Below are positions 44,770 through 53,900 of a stretch of 64,000 nucleotides of DNA, one piece after another (the first letter of the stretch is position 1; each line of letters begins with the position of its first letter). The DNA is from an uncultured Clostridia bacterium. Lineage in GTDB: Bacteria > Bacillota > Clostridia > Peptostreptococcales > Anaerovoracaceae. The notes beneath the pieces were generated by a model. It ran no database searches. It saw nothing but the letters and a program-made list of their open reading frames with translations, and was not told the origin of the DNA. Made by a program: the position numbers and the translations under genes. The stretch lies in assembly GCA_934255135.1 (NCBI GenBank), contig CAKQMV010000008.1, positions 1-64,000 on the forward strand, read 5' to 3'.

Positions 44770-45459
44770 ATGGCAACAATTCTAATATGTGACGACGAGA
44801 AGGATATCGTAAGCGCGCTTGATATCTACTTGTCATCAGAGGGCTACAGCATCCTGAGAGCTTACAACGGAGCGGAAGCACTCGAGAAGATAGAGAATAA
44901 TAATGTGGATCTCATTCTTTTGGACGTAATGATGCCTGTACTCGACGGAATACAGACAATCATGAAGATTCGTGAGAACCACGACATGCCCGTGATTTTC
45001 CTTTCAGCTAAGTCTGAGGATACGGACAAAATTCTCGGTCTCAATCTCGGTGCTGATGATTACGTAACGAAGCCTTTCAACATGGTGGAGGTTGCCGCAA
45101 GGGTGAGATCAAACTTAAGACGTATCAGAATGACCGCACCAAAGCAACTCGAGGATACACTTGTTATCGGTGGAATTTCTTTAAATGACAGATCAAAGCA
45201 GGTGACTGTCGATGGAGACTATGTCGAGCTCACACCTAAGGAGTACGAGATTCTGAAGCTCCTTATGAAGAACCCTGATAGAGTTTTCAGCAACAAAGAA
45301 ATCTACAAGGCAGTGTGGGATGAGAATCCTAACGGCTACGAGGGAACTGTATCAGTCCATATCAGACACCTAAGAGAGAAAATTGAAGTAAACCCGGCCG
45401 ACCCGCGCTATATTCAGGCTGTGTGGGGCCGCGGCTACAGACTCGAGAGAGGAAGGTAA
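44770..45459 (+). CDS. OmpR-family response regulator
   Basis: The 229-residue protein has a receiver domain (about 1-120; acidic DDEKD start, phosphoacceptor D52 in LLDVMMP, conserved lysine in YVTKPFN) and a winged-helix DNA-binding domain (about 135-228, ELTPKEYEILKLL and GYEGTVSVHIRHLREKI). The ATG at 44770 is chosen for GGGAGG 6 nt upstream. It is the partner of the kinase that starts 3 nt after its stop codon. Confidence 0.95.
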   Translation: MATILICDDEKDIVSALDIYLSSEGYSILRAYNGAEALEKIENNNVDLILLDVMMPVLDGIQTIMKIRENHDMPVIFLSAKSEDTDKILGLNLGADDYVTKPFNMVEVAARVRSNLRRIRMTAPKQLEDTLVIGGISLNDRSKQVTVDGDYVELTPKEYEILKLLMKNPDRVFSNKEIYKAVWDENPNGYEGTVSVHIRHLREKIEVNPADPRYIQAVWGRGYRLERGR

Positions 45460-45462
45460 GAT

Positions 45463-47400
45463 ATGGATAAATTATTTAAAAGTACAGCGGCCAAGGTCAT
45501 CGGACTTGCGGTGGCATCGGTACTTGCATCATTTATAATACTAAGCACTGCTGTGCTTGTGGGACTTAGCGATGAGGGACTATATTCAAGTTCTAGGGAG
45601 GATTTACTTAAAAGATATGCAGAGAACAGACTGTTTGGCTATTCTCTTTCATCGATGAATACGGTCGAAGAGTACTGTGGCGGCTGGGACGCGATGAATA
45701 CACATGATGATACAGCTGACCTTATGGCCAGTGCATGGAAGGATGGCTTCGATAAGGTTCAGTATGATGGATGCGACTTTCTTGTAACTGTTGACGGTAA
45801 GAAGGTATTCAGAACATTTAAGGATGGAACCCACTTTCGCTACACAGCAAATTCACAGCATAGTGTAAATGTTTCTGATGTTACTGTCAGAGTATATTCA
45901 GATGGTAACGGTACACTTGGCATTGAACTCGACATGTTATCGAAGGTGTATGATAACCGAAATGCGCTCATCATAATTGACTTTGTTTCAATCGCAGCAT
46001 TTATCGGTCTTGTGATATTCCTTATGATCGGTGCAGGAAGACGTCCAGGGGATGATTTGATTCATGATAGACGATTTATCGATCACATTCCTGCAGATGT
46101 CTATGCATTTCTTATAGTCTGCATTGATTGCTGTTTTATTATTCCAATAGGAATGCTATTGGACATGGGAATTGACAATATGTCACTTAATACAGTCGGC
46201 ATATTACTTGGTGGCCTTGGAACATTCTGCTTCGCAGTAGTACTGGCGTGGATGATGAGCTGTGCTGTTCAGTTCAAGCAAAAGCGTCTGTGGTCAGATC
46301 TGCTAGTTGTGAGATCCGTTAAATTCGTGCTTAGGACCCTTAAGCAGGTGTGGACTGGAATTGTTAAGCTGCTTCAGAAGGTGTCGGAGAGTCTGCCTGC
46401 GCTATGGAAGATTATGGTTCCGGCACTTGTAATATACGGACTGATTCTTATTTCAGGAATTATCTGTGTTAATCCATTTGGTTCACTTGATTCCGGATTC
46501 TTTATGCTGTTTGTTCTTGCTTCAGGTATGCTCTTTCTCACATGGTATCTAGCTTACTACATGAAGGAGATTGACGAGGGAACACAGAGAATCCTTGGAG
46601 GCGACCCGACTTTTGAAATAAACACAGAGTTTATGAGAGGACCTCTTAAGAGACACGCAGAAGACCTTGGAAGCATGGGTAGGGCTGTTGATGCGGCTGT
46701 AAATGAGAGAATGAAGAGCGAGCGTATCAAGACTGAGCTTATCACTAACGTATCTCACGACATCAAAACTCCGCTTACTTCAATTATAAATTACACTGAT
46801 CTTCTTGCTGCAGAGGAACTTGGAAGTGAGAATGCCAGGGAGTACGTTGAGGTTATTTCAAGAAATGCGCAGCGTCTCAAGAAGCTTGCAGTTGATGTTG
46901 TTGATGCATCTAAGGCAAGCACTGGTAATGTTGATATCAAGCTTACAGACTGCTGTCTCGGTATGATGGTTGAGCAGGTAGTAGGCGAGTATAGCGACAG
47001 GCTGGCAGAGAAGAACCTGACATCTGTTATGAATATCCCAGAAGATGATATTCTCGTATCAGCAGACGGTAGACAGTCATGGAGAATCTTCGATAATATG
47101 CTAGGCAACATCTACAAGTATGCTCAGGAGAACACTAGAGTGTACATAGATGTAATCTGCGATAAGAATTCTGATAATATGGCATATGTCTGCTTCAGGA
47201 ACATCTCAGCAGCAGAGCTTAACATAAGCGCAGACGAACTGATGGAGAGGTTCGTAAGAGGTGATTCTTCTAGAAATACAGAAGGAAGTGGCCTTGGGCT
47301 CAGCATCGCATCAAACCTTGCCAAGCTCCAGGGCGGCAAGATGGATGTTTCAATTGATGGCGACCTGTTTAAGGTGAAGATTGGTTTCCGTCTCGCATAG
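45463..47400 (+). CDS. Membrane sensor histidine kinase
   Basis: The 645-residue kinase has an N-terminal helix (about 10-33), a small external sensor region (about 35-165), then several further membrane helices (about 170-385). HisKA follows with the phosphorylated H432 in NVSHDIKTPLTS, and a HATPase domain with GSGLGLSIASNL near the C-terminus. The multi-helix insertion between sensor and kinase is unlike simple two-helix kinases and resembles kinases common in gut Clostridia. The signal is unknown. It is cotranscribed with the response regulator. Confidence 0.92.
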   Translation: MDKLFKSTAAKVIGLAVASVLASFIILSTAVLVGLSDEGLYSSSREDLLKRYAENRLFGYSLSSMNTVEEYCGGWDAMNTHDDTADLMASAWKDGFDKVQYDGCDFLVTVDGKKVFRTFKDGTHFRYTANSQHSVNVSDVTVRVYSDGNGTLGIELDMLSKVYDNRNALIIIDFVSIAAFIGLVIFLMIGAGRRPGDDLIHDRRFIDHIPADVYAFLIVCIDCCFIIPIGMLLDMGIDNMSLNTVGILLGGLGTFCFAVVLAWMMSCAVQFKQKRLWSDLLVVRSVKFVLRTLKQVWTGIVKLLQKVSESLPALWKIMVPALVIYGLILISGIICVNPFGSLDSGFFMLFVLASGMLFLTWYLAYYMKEIDEGTQRILGGDPTFEINTEFMRGPLKRHAEDLGSMGRAVDAAVNERMKSERIKTELITNVSHDIKTPLTSIINYTDLLAAEELGSENAREYVEVISRNAQRLKKLAVDVVDASKASTGNVDIKLTDCCLGMMVEQVVGEYSDRLAEKNLTSVMNIPEDDILVSADGRQSWRIFDNMLGNIYKYAQENTRVYIDVICDKNSDNMAYVCFRNISAAELNISADELMERFVRGDSSRNTEGSGLGLSIASNLAKLQGGKMDVSIDGDLFKVKIGFRLA

Positions 47401-47417
47401 TATTAATATGTATAGAA

Positions 47418-47445
47418 AAAAGTCAGGCATCGCAGCCTGACTTTT
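47418..47445. terminator. Bidirectional terminator between kinase and hydrogenase genes
   Basis: AAAAGTCAGGC pairs perfectly with GCCTGACTTTT around ATCGCA, so A- and T-rich ends serve both the rightward kinase operon and the leftward hydrogenase gene. Confidence 0.92.
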
Positions 47446-47479
47446 CTCGTAAGACGAAATTTATTAATACTAATCTATG

Positions 47480-48937
47480 TTATCTGTTCACAGTCTCAAA
47501 TCTCTCTGTGATCTCAAGGTGTGTTGCTTCGTCAGCATGGCTGTCGATGTCAGCATCCTGCTTAGGTGTGTGCTTCAGACATCCTGCACCACCTGTACAT
47601 CCGCCGCTGCAAGCCATTCCCTCAATGAAGTTCTGAACGAGCAGATCCTTATTAGCTCTTGTAAGGATTGGCTTAATCTTATCAAGTCCTGATACGCAGA
47701 TAGGGTTAACCTCGAACTCAGAACCTCTCTCCTTAAGAGCCTGAACTGCAGATGCAGCTACTCCACCTGAGTGAGCGAAGCGACGACCGAATCCTGTAGC
47801 CTGATCCATCTCGCTCTTCTCCTGCATCTCAACGTCAATCTCTCTGCTGTCAAGAAGTGCAAGCAGCTCCTCAAAAGTGATTACACTGTCAACATATGGT
47901 GAAACGCTATCCTTAAGAACCTCAGCCTTCTTCGCTGTGCAAGGTCCGATAAAGATAACCTTGGCATCAGGATTGTCAGCCTTGATAATTCTTCCAAGCT
48001 CTGCCATAGGTGACAGGTTGTGTGAAATTGAAGGTACGAGGGCAGGGAATCTGTTCTCTACGTACTTTACGAAAGCAGGGCAGCATGATGTAAGAAGGCG
48101 ACCCTTCTCCTCAAGCTCTGCTGACTCCTTGTAAGCTATAATATCAGCTCCAAGAGCTGCCTCGTATACCTCAGCAAATCCGAGCTTTCTGATTCCTGTG
48201 ATAACCTGTCCAAGGTCGACAGGTGCAAACTGTGATGCAATTGCAGGAGCAACAATAGCAATTACAGGATACTCAGTGTTGTCCTTGCTTCCTTTAATGA
48301 TGTCAATTACATCAGCGATATATGATTTGTCAATTGGTGCACCGAACGGACATCTGTTCATGCAGACACCGCATGATGTGCACTTGTCATAGTCAATAAC
48401 AGCCTCACCTGTCTCAGCCATACAGATAGCGTCAGCCTTGCAGGCTTTCTCGCAAGGTCGCTTAAAGTTAGTGATGGCGCTGTATGGGCATGCCTTGGCA
48501 CACTGTCCGCACTCAACGCACTTCGACTTGTCGATTACTGCGTGGTTGTTTTCAAAAGTGATGGCGCCGAGCTTGCATGCTCCCTGGCACTCGTGAGCAA
48601 GACAGCCTCTGCAAAGGTTAGTTACAGTGTGACCTGCCTCAGGACACTCATCACAGATAAGACCGATAACCTCGATAATGTGATCGCTGTTATGGTTCCC
48701 ACCAAGAGCAACTCTGATTCTCTCGGCGAGCTTCGCCTTATCCTTATAGATACAACAGCTTGTTGAAGGTTCATCAGGAAGAATTGTCTTAGCTGCGATA
48801 TCATCAAAAGATCTGAAAATATCTTCGCCTGCCCAGAGCTTTCTGGCAACTTCGGTAAGAACTCTGTTTTTCATGATCTGAACATTGGTGTCAAATTTTC
48901 TGGCATCAAATTTTCTTGCCTCGTCGTATTCTTTCAT
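47480..48937 (-). CDS. [FeFe] hydrogenase, group-B-like, with two ferredoxin clusters
   Basis: The 485-residue protein carries all H-cluster ligands: TSCCPAF (C285, C286), GPCTAKKAE (C333 and the conserved lysine) and EGMACSGGC (C443, C447). Upstream are two 4Fe-4S motifs (C140-C143-C146-C150 and C186-C189-C192-C196) and additional cysteines at 95, 98, 109, 112, 117 and 121. Deviations from the classic MPC and GGGxP motifs fit the less studied group B enzymes. It should interconvert protons and H2 with ferredoxin electrons, or act as a sensor. The ATG at 48937 has AAGGAG 7 nt upstream; the longer frame to 49129 crosses the promoter region. It needs HydE-type maturation, and hydE is about 6 kb away. 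Confidence 0.92.
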   Translation of the reverse strand: MKEYDEARKFDARKFDTNVQIMKNRVLTEVARKLWAGEDIFRSFDDIAAKTILPDEPSTSCCIYKDKAKLAERIRVALGGNHNSDHIIEVIGLICDECPEAGHTVTNLCRGCLAHECQGACKLGAITFENNHAVIDKSKCVECGQCAKACPYSAITNFKRPCEKACKADAICMAETGEAVIDYDKCTSCGVCMNRCPFGAPIDKSYIADVIDIIKGSKDNTEYPVIAIVAPAIASQFAPVDLGQVITGIRKLGFAEVYEAALGADIIAYKESAELEEKGRLLTSCCPAFVKYVENRFPALVPSISHNLSPMAELGRIIKADNPDAKVIFIGPCTAKKAEVLKDSVSPYVDSVITFEELLALLDSREIDVEMQEKSEMDQATGFGRRFAHSGGVAASAVQALKERGSEFEVNPICVSGLDKIKPILTRANKDLLVQNFIEGMACSGGCTGGAGCLKHTPKQDADIDSHADEATHLEITERFETVNR

Positions 48938-49066
48938 TAGTGATCTCCTTTTAGTCAAAATAAAAAGCACGGCCCAATAAATGTGTCGCACTTGGTATTC
49001 ATATTGTTGTGTAATGTAACGATTTTGCGTAAAATTATAGCGTTTTAGCAAAATATGCAAAACACA

Positions 49067-49092
49067 AGGATTGATAAAATTTAAACAATCCT
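49067..49092. promoter_or_regulatory. Inverted repeat in the hydrogenase/MATE divergent promoter region
   Basis: AGGATTG (49067-49073) and CAATCCT (49086-49092) are perfect 7-bp arms with an AT-only 12-nt centre, typical of an operator. On the minus strand a TATAAT box (plus 49036-49041) lies about 100 nt before the hydrogenase start. On the plus strand TATAAT at 49155-49160 precedes the MATE gene. The repeat sits between the two. Confidence 0.55.
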
Positions 49093-49188
49093 CGACGATT
49101 ATAACACAGCATATTTTATAAGTAAACACCTTAAGCCTTACATAATCATTGTGATATAATATTTAAGTTAAAGGAGATGTTAATTACA

Positions 49189-50523
49189 ATGAGCAAACAG
49201 CTTGATATTTTAAATGGAAGCATATGGGACAAGGCACTGAAGTTTGCAATCCCACTGGCTCTTACCGGAATGCTTCAACAGGTTTTTAGTGCGACCGACG
49301 TTGCGGTTCTCGGACGATTTGTCGGAGCTGAGGCAATGGCCGGAGTAGGAAGCAACGCACCGTTTGTTTCACTTCTTATTAATGGCTTTGTAGGCGTAGC
49401 AGTAGGTGCGAACGTTGTTATTGCCAACTATATTGGACAGGGCGATGAGAAGAAGGTAGAAAGGGCAACGCATACAGCGTGGATGTTAGCTGTTATAAGC
49501 GGTCTTATAGTTGCAGTCTTTGGAAGACTTGCAATCGGACCTGCAATGAACATACTAGGCGTTCCAGCAGAGGTTGAATCATATTCTAGGCTGTATCTTT
49601 CGATATATTTTGCCGGTGCACCGTTTATAATGCTATATAACTTTGAAGCAGCAATCTTTAGAAGCATCGGTAAGACACAGATCCCGCTGATTGCACTTAC
49701 ATGTGGAGGCATTCTTAATGTAGGAAGTGATATCTTCTTCGTACTGAAGCTAGGCATGTCAGCAGACGGAGTTGCTTATGCGACAGTGCTTGCTAATGTA
49801 GTAAGCTCGATGATACTGTTTGTCTGCCTTCTCAAAGAGAAGAGTATGATCAGAATCAACATAAGGAAGCTTTCAATTGACAAAGCAATAATGATAAGAA
49901 TTCTTAAGATTGGAGTTCCATCAGGTGTTCAGAGTATGGTTTTCTCAATCTCTAACCTATGTGTTCAGTCAGCAATAAACAGCCTCGGATCTGCAGCCAT
50001 GGCGGCGGGATCTGCATCATTTAATATAGAGATTTTTGCATACTACATCATAAACGCTTTCGGACAGACAGTTGTAACCTTCGCAGGACAGAGCTATGGT
50101 GCGGGAAACAAGAAGCGTGTCAGGGATTCACTTAAGCAGATTACAATCCTGAGTGAGATTGTGACAATAGTTGTAATGATACTGATTCTTGTGTTCCTTA
50201 ATCAGCTATGCGGACTGTTCAGCAAGGATCCGGAGATTATGGCACTCAGCGCAGTCAGAGTTAAATGTCTGATATACTTCGAATGGATGAATGTTTTTAT
50301 GGAGAACCTTTCAAGCGTTCTAAGAGGCATCGGCAAATCACTTGGACCTGCAATAATCACACTCGTTTCGGTCTGCGGAACACGAATCGTGTGGGTATAT
50401 ACAATTTTTGCACAGACTAAATCATGGCTGGTTCTCAGCTCTGTATATCCGATAAGCTGGGCAATCTGTGTTGCAATACTTGTGGCTCTATACATTAAAA
50501 CAAGGAGGAAGATCCTATGCTAA
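49189..50523 (+). CDS. MATE family efflux transporter
   Basis: This 444-residue twelve-helix exporter of the MATE superfamily (NGSIWDKALKFAIPLALTG at the start, then ATDVAVLGRFVGAEAMAGVG) is distinct from the MATE at 760-2127. The substrate is unknown. ATG 49189 is preferred over ATG 49177, which would abut AAGGAG directly; the chosen codon lies 12 nt from it. The end overlaps coaBC by 7 nt, so the two are cotranscribed, an unusual pairing without an obvious functional link. Confidence 0.9.
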   Translation: MSKQLDILNGSIWDKALKFAIPLALTGMLQQVFSATDVAVLGRFVGAEAMAGVGSNAPFVSLLINGFVGVAVGANVVIANYIGQGDEKKVERATHTAWMLAVISGLIVAVFGRLAIGPAMNILGVPAEVESYSRLYLSIYFAGAPFIMLYNFEAAIFRSIGKTQIPLIALTCGGILNVGSDIFFVLKLGMSADGVAYATVLANVVSSMILFVCLLKEKSMIRINIRKLSIDKAIMIRILKIGVPSGVQSMVFSISNLCVQSAINSLGSAAMAAGSASFNIEIFAYYIINAFGQTVVTFAGQSYGAGNKKRVRDSLKQITILSEIVTIVVMILILVFLNQLCGLFSKDPEIMALSAVRVKCLIYFEWMNVFMENLSSVLRGIGKSLGPAIITLVSVCGTRIVWVYTIFAQTKSWLVLSSVYPISWAICVAILVALYIKTRRKILC

Positions 50524-51701
50524 AGGGCAAGACAATCGTACTCGGTGTAACAGGAAGCATCGCTGCATATAAGACCGCGAATCTTGCGAGCATGCTCGTT
50601 AAGGAGCATGCCGATGTTCACGTGATTATGACGGAGAATGCGAAGAACTTCATAAATCCGATTACATTCGAGACGCTGACGCATAATAAATGTATAACCG
50701 ATACTTTTGACCGAAACTTCGAGTTCGACGTGAAGCATATCTCTCTGGCTCAGAAGGCAGATCTGTTAATGATAGCTCCCGCTTCGGCGAACATTATAGG
50801 CAAGATTGCATCGGGTATCGCTGATGATATGCTGTCGACTACTATTATGGCGGCGAAGTGTCCTGTTCTTATTTCACCTGCAATGAATACTGCGATGTAT
50901 GAGAACTATTTTGTTCAGAAGAATATGAGAAGTCTTATGGATGCGGGATACAAGCTGATTGAGCCTGCAAGCGGATACCTTGCATGCGGAGATACAGGAA
51001 AGGGCAAGATGCCGGAGCCAGAGCTTCTTAAGGAGCATATTCTTATGGAGCTTAGCCATAAGAAGGATCTCAGAGGTAAGAAGGTGCTTGTAACAGCAGG
51101 CCCTACTCAGGAGGCAATCGACCCTGTCAGATTCATAAGCAATCACTCAAGCGGCAAGATGGGCTATGAGGTTGCAAGGCAGGCTGCAAGAAGAGGTGCA
51201 GAGGTTACACTTGTAAGCGGAAGAACTAATCTTGATTGCCCTCTCGGCGTTAACAGAATCGATGTTCTGTCAGCGGCAGATATGAAGGATGCTGTAGTAT
51301 CTAACGCTGAAGAGACTGATATTTTTGTCATGGCAGCGGCTGTTGCCGATTACAGACCTGCAGTAGTAAGCGACAGCAAGATCAAGAAGAAGGATGGCTC
51401 GATGGCGATTGAGCTTACAAGAACTGAAGATATCATCGCCGGAATCTGCGAGAACAAGAGAGCAGATCAGTTTGTCTGTGGTTTTTCTATGGAGACAGAT
51501 AATCTGATTGAGAATTCAAGGTCTAAGCTTGAGAGAAAGAAGCTGGATATGATAGTTGCTAACAACCTCAAGGTAGAAGGCGCCGGATTCAGAGGCGACA
51601 CTAACGTTGCTGTTATTATTAGGCCGGATTCTATTACAGAACTGGACATTATGAGTAAGTCAGAGCTTGCGGACGTGATATTAGACGAGATTATACAATA
51701 A
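50517..51701 (+). CDS. coaBC: Bifunctional phosphopantothenoylcysteine synthetase/decarboxylase CoaBC
   Basis: The 394-residue protein has an N-terminal flavodoxin-like decarboxylase domain (CoaC, about 1-180; GVTGSIAAYK, the active-site PAMNTAMYEN and the substrate-clamp cysteine region LACGDTGKG). A C-terminal synthetase domain follows (CoaB, about 185-394; TAGPTQEAIDPVRFISN, MAAAVADYRP, KIKK). It makes 4'-phosphopantetheine precursors of coenzyme A. AGGAGGAAGATCCT precedes the ATG, inside the end of the MATE gene. Confidence 0.96.
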   Translation: MLKGKTIVLGVTGSIAAYKTANLASMLVKEHADVHVIMTENAKNFINPITFETLTHNKCITDTFDRNFEFDVKHISLAQKADLLMIAPASANIIGKIASGIADDMLSTTIMAAKCPVLISPAMNTAMYENYFVQKNMRSLMDAGYKLIEPASGYLACGDTGKGKMPEPELLKEHILMELSHKKDLRGKKVLVTAGPTQEAIDPVRFISNHSSGKMGYEVARQAARRGAEVTLVSGRTNLDCPLGVNRIDVLSAADMKDAVVSNAEETDIFVMAAAVADYRPAVVSDSKIKKKDGSMAIELTRTEDIIAGICENKRADQFVCGFSMETDNLIENSRSKLERKKLDMIVANNLKVEGAGFRGDTNVAVIIRPDSITELDIMSKSELADVILDEIIQ

Positions 51702-51728
51702 TGAAATTGTATCTTTTTGCCCAGACTG

Positions 51729-51757
51729 TTGGCAGAATACGGAATATCTGATATCAT
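51729..51757 (+). promoter_or_regulatory. Promoter of the LOR/SDH-domain gene
   Basis: TTGGCA (51729-51734), a 17-nt spacer and TATCAT (51752-51757) lie about 65 nt before the start codon at 51822. Confidence 0.6.
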
Positions 51758-51821
51758 ATGTCTGAGATGGTGAAAAAATTAACAAGTGAAATACGTATGA
51801 TCAACAACGGAGGTTATTATT

Positions 51822-52916
51822 ATGGCATTTGAACTTAGAAAGTATACTCATCCGGACTTCACACAGGACAAATTTGTAAACGCCCCAGACTGTGTGCTCG
51901 TTCCTGCACCTAAGGATGGAGTTGCACCTGACAACTTCCATGCTAACAGTATTTTCCCTGAATATTTTAAGGTTAACGGAGAGTGGCTCCTTCTTGAGGA
52001 GAGCAGAATGGACACAGTTCCAATGTTCGACGGAGAGAAGATGCAGTCATATGAACCAAGAAGACTTAAGAAGGGTGACCTCGTAGTAGTTGGAAGAACT
52101 GAAGACTGCGAAGAGGGAATCTACATGCATGCTAATGGATTCAATGAGGAGAGAGGCTCAGGAGATACATTCGCATTCAGAACAGGAAGATCAAGAGAGA
52201 CCGCATTCGGTAAGGATATCGACGAGATCGTAGAGCTTCTCAAGCACGAGAAGGAGAACGGAAACGTAGTATGGGTACTCGGACCTGCATTCTCATTTGA
52301 CATCAGAGCAAGAAGAGCTCTTTCAGCAATCATCTCAAACGGATATGCTGATGCAGTACTTGCTGGTAACGCTCTCGCTACACATGATCTTGAGGGAGCA
52401 TACATGAACACAGCTCTTGGACAGAACATCTACACTCAGGAGAACGTTCACAACGGACACTACAACCACCTCGAGCTTATCAACAAGGTAAGAGAAGCAG
52501 GATCAATTCCAGAGTTCATCGAGCAGAACAATCTTGATGACGGAATCATCTGTGCAGCAGTAAAGAATGATGTTCCAATTGTACTTGGAGGATCAATCAG
52601 AGACGACGGTCCACTTCCAGAGGTATTTGGAAACTGCTACGATGCACAGGATGCAATGAGAGGCTGCGTAAAGAAAGCAACAACAGTAATCACACTTGCA
52701 ACAATGCTTCACTCAATCGCAGTAGGAAACATGACACCATCATTCAGAGTAATGGAGGATGGAACTGTAAGACAGGTTTACTTCTACATCTGCGACATCT
52801 CAGAGTTCGTAGTAAACAAGCTTGCAGACAGAGGATCACTCTCAGCTAAGGGAATCATCACTAACGTTCAGGACTTCATCTGCAGCGTAGCAAATGGACT
52901 GGGACTTGAGTACTAA
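51822..52916 (+). CDS. LOR/SDH-domain protein, possible ornithine cyclodeaminase-type (TIGR00300 family)
   Basis: The 364-residue protein resembles the TIGR00300 family, whose archaeal member is an ornithine cyclodeaminase and which forms the C-terminal part of cyanobacterial arginine-degrading fusions. The second half has a Rossmann-like segment (VVWVLGPAFSFD, residues near 145) followed by YADAVLAGNALATHDLEGA and the block PIVLGGSIRDDGPLPEV. The strong RBS and highly biased codon use suggest good expression. The reaction is inferred from distant relatives only. It is a single gene with its own promoter and terminator. Confidence 0.65.
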   Translation: MAFELRKYTHPDFTQDKFVNAPDCVLVPAPKDGVAPDNFHANSIFPEYFKVNGEWLLLEESRMDTVPMFDGEKMQSYEPRRLKKGDLVVVGRTEDCEEGIYMHANGFNEERGSGDTFAFRTGRSRETAFGKDIDEIVELLKHEKENGNVVWVLGPAFSFDIRARRALSAIISNGYADAVLAGNALATHDLEGAYMNTALGQNIYTQENVHNGHYNHLELINKVREAGSIPEFIEQNNLDDGIICAAVKNDVPIVLGGSIRDDGPLPEVFGNCYDAQDAMRGCVKKATTVITLATMLHSIAVGNMTPSFRVMEDGTVRQVYFYICDISEFVVNKLADRGSLSAKGIITNVQDFICSVANGLGLEY

Positions 52917-52962
52917 TTTCTATTAGTATAGCGATTCATATAACGATAGACTTTAATAGCAT

Positions 52963-52997
52963 AAGGGCTCTTGCGATAGACCGTAGGGGCTCTTTTT
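52963..52997 (+). terminator. Terminator after the LOR/SDH-domain gene
   Basis: AAGGGCTCTTG (52963-52973) can pair with TAGGGGCTCTT (52984-52994) through several G-U pairs, followed by a T-run. The two arms look like direct repeats at DNA level, so the stem depends on wobble pairs. Confidence 0.6.
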
Positions 52998-53038
52998 ATG
53001 TATAATTTATGTACTTTCAAGCTATACAATTTTGTTCA

Positions 53039-53061
53039 CCAAATGTATAATTTACATTTGG
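53039..53061 (+). promoter_or_regulatory. Perfect palindromic operator over a -10 box
   Basis: CCAAATGTA (53039-53047) and TACATTTGG (53053-53061) are perfect 9-bp arms around TAATT. A TATAAT (53046-53051) lies inside, so a bound repressor would block transcription of the solute-binding protein and kinase pair that starts at 53100. The regulator is not identified. Confidence 0.7.
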
Positions 53062-53099
53062 TATATTTGTAAATAATCTTATTGTAAGGACGAACATAT

Positions 53100-53900
53100 A
53101 TGAAGAAACTTGGAGTTTTGATGGCGTGCGTTATAGCCATCTCTATGCTATGTGGATGCAGCGGAAATAATGAGGGCATGGCAGCGGATCTGCCTGAAAT
53201 AACAGTAGGAAGCGATACGTATCCGCCTTTTGTTTTTGAGGATGCTGATGGCAATCCTACAGGTATTGATGTGGAGCTTGCCAGAGAGGCCTTCAAGCGG
53301 ATGGGGTATAAGTCTGTATTTAAGACAATTAACTGGGAGAATAAGACAAAGCTTGTAGATTCAGGAGCGATTGACTGCATCTGGGGAAGCTTCTCTATTG
53401 ATGGAAGAGAAGATCTATACAATTGGACGAAGCCCTACATGTACAGCAGAGAGGTTGTGGCTGTGAAGGCGGACAGTGGTATTACGAGCTTGTCTGACCT
53501 TGAAGGAAAACGCATCGCTGTTCAGTCGACTACAAGACCCGAAGAGGTGCTTCTTTCTGGCAGTAATCCTGATATCCCCGAATTGATGGAGGTCATTTCA
53601 CTTCAGAAGAGAGAGGTTATGTATCCATATCTCAGTAAGGGTTATGTTGATGCAATTGCAGCTCATGAAATCTCAATTCTTACATGCATGAAGGATTATA
53701 GAATTGACTATAGAATCATAGACGAGCCACTTCAGAGCGTTGGCCTGGGTGTGGCTTTCTCAAAGAAGGACAAACGAAATCTTCAGCATAAGCTTTCTAA
53801 GAGTTTTGAAGAAATGAGAAATGATGGAACTATGAAGAAGATAATCGGAAAGTATCTCGAGGATCCTGAGAAATATATGGAGGCTGGAGATAATGAGTAA
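53100..53900 (+). CDS. Amino-acid-type solute-binding lipoprotein
   Basis: The 266-residue protein has a lipoprotein signal (MLCGC, lipidated cysteine about residue 20) and a type-II periplasmic-binding fold of the HisJ/GlnH group (ITVGSDTYPPFVFEDADGNPTGI split by the fold, GIDVELAREAFKRMG). No permease or ATPase genes accompany it. Its stop overlaps the start of a hybrid histidine kinase by 8 nt, so it may act as a ligand-capturing partner of that sensor and not as part of an importer. Confidence 0.85.
   Translation: MKKLGVLMACVIAISMLCGCSGNNEGMAADLPEITVGSDTYPPFVFEDADGNPTGIDVELAREAFKRMGYKSVFKTINWENKTKLVDSGAIDCIWGSFSIDGREDLYNWTKPYMYSREVVAVKADSGITSLSDLEGKRIAVQSTTRPEEVLLSGSNPDIPELMEVISLQKREVMYPYLSKGYVDAIAAHEISILTCMKDYRIDYRIIDEPLQSVGLGVAFSKKDKRNLQHKLSKSFEEMRNDGTMKKIIGKYLEDPEKYMEAGDNE

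Noticed and set aside
48938..49129. 64-residue N-terminal extension of the hydrogenase
   Set aside because: It would cover the promoter and inverted-repeat region, and AAGGAG is correctly spaced for the start at 48937.
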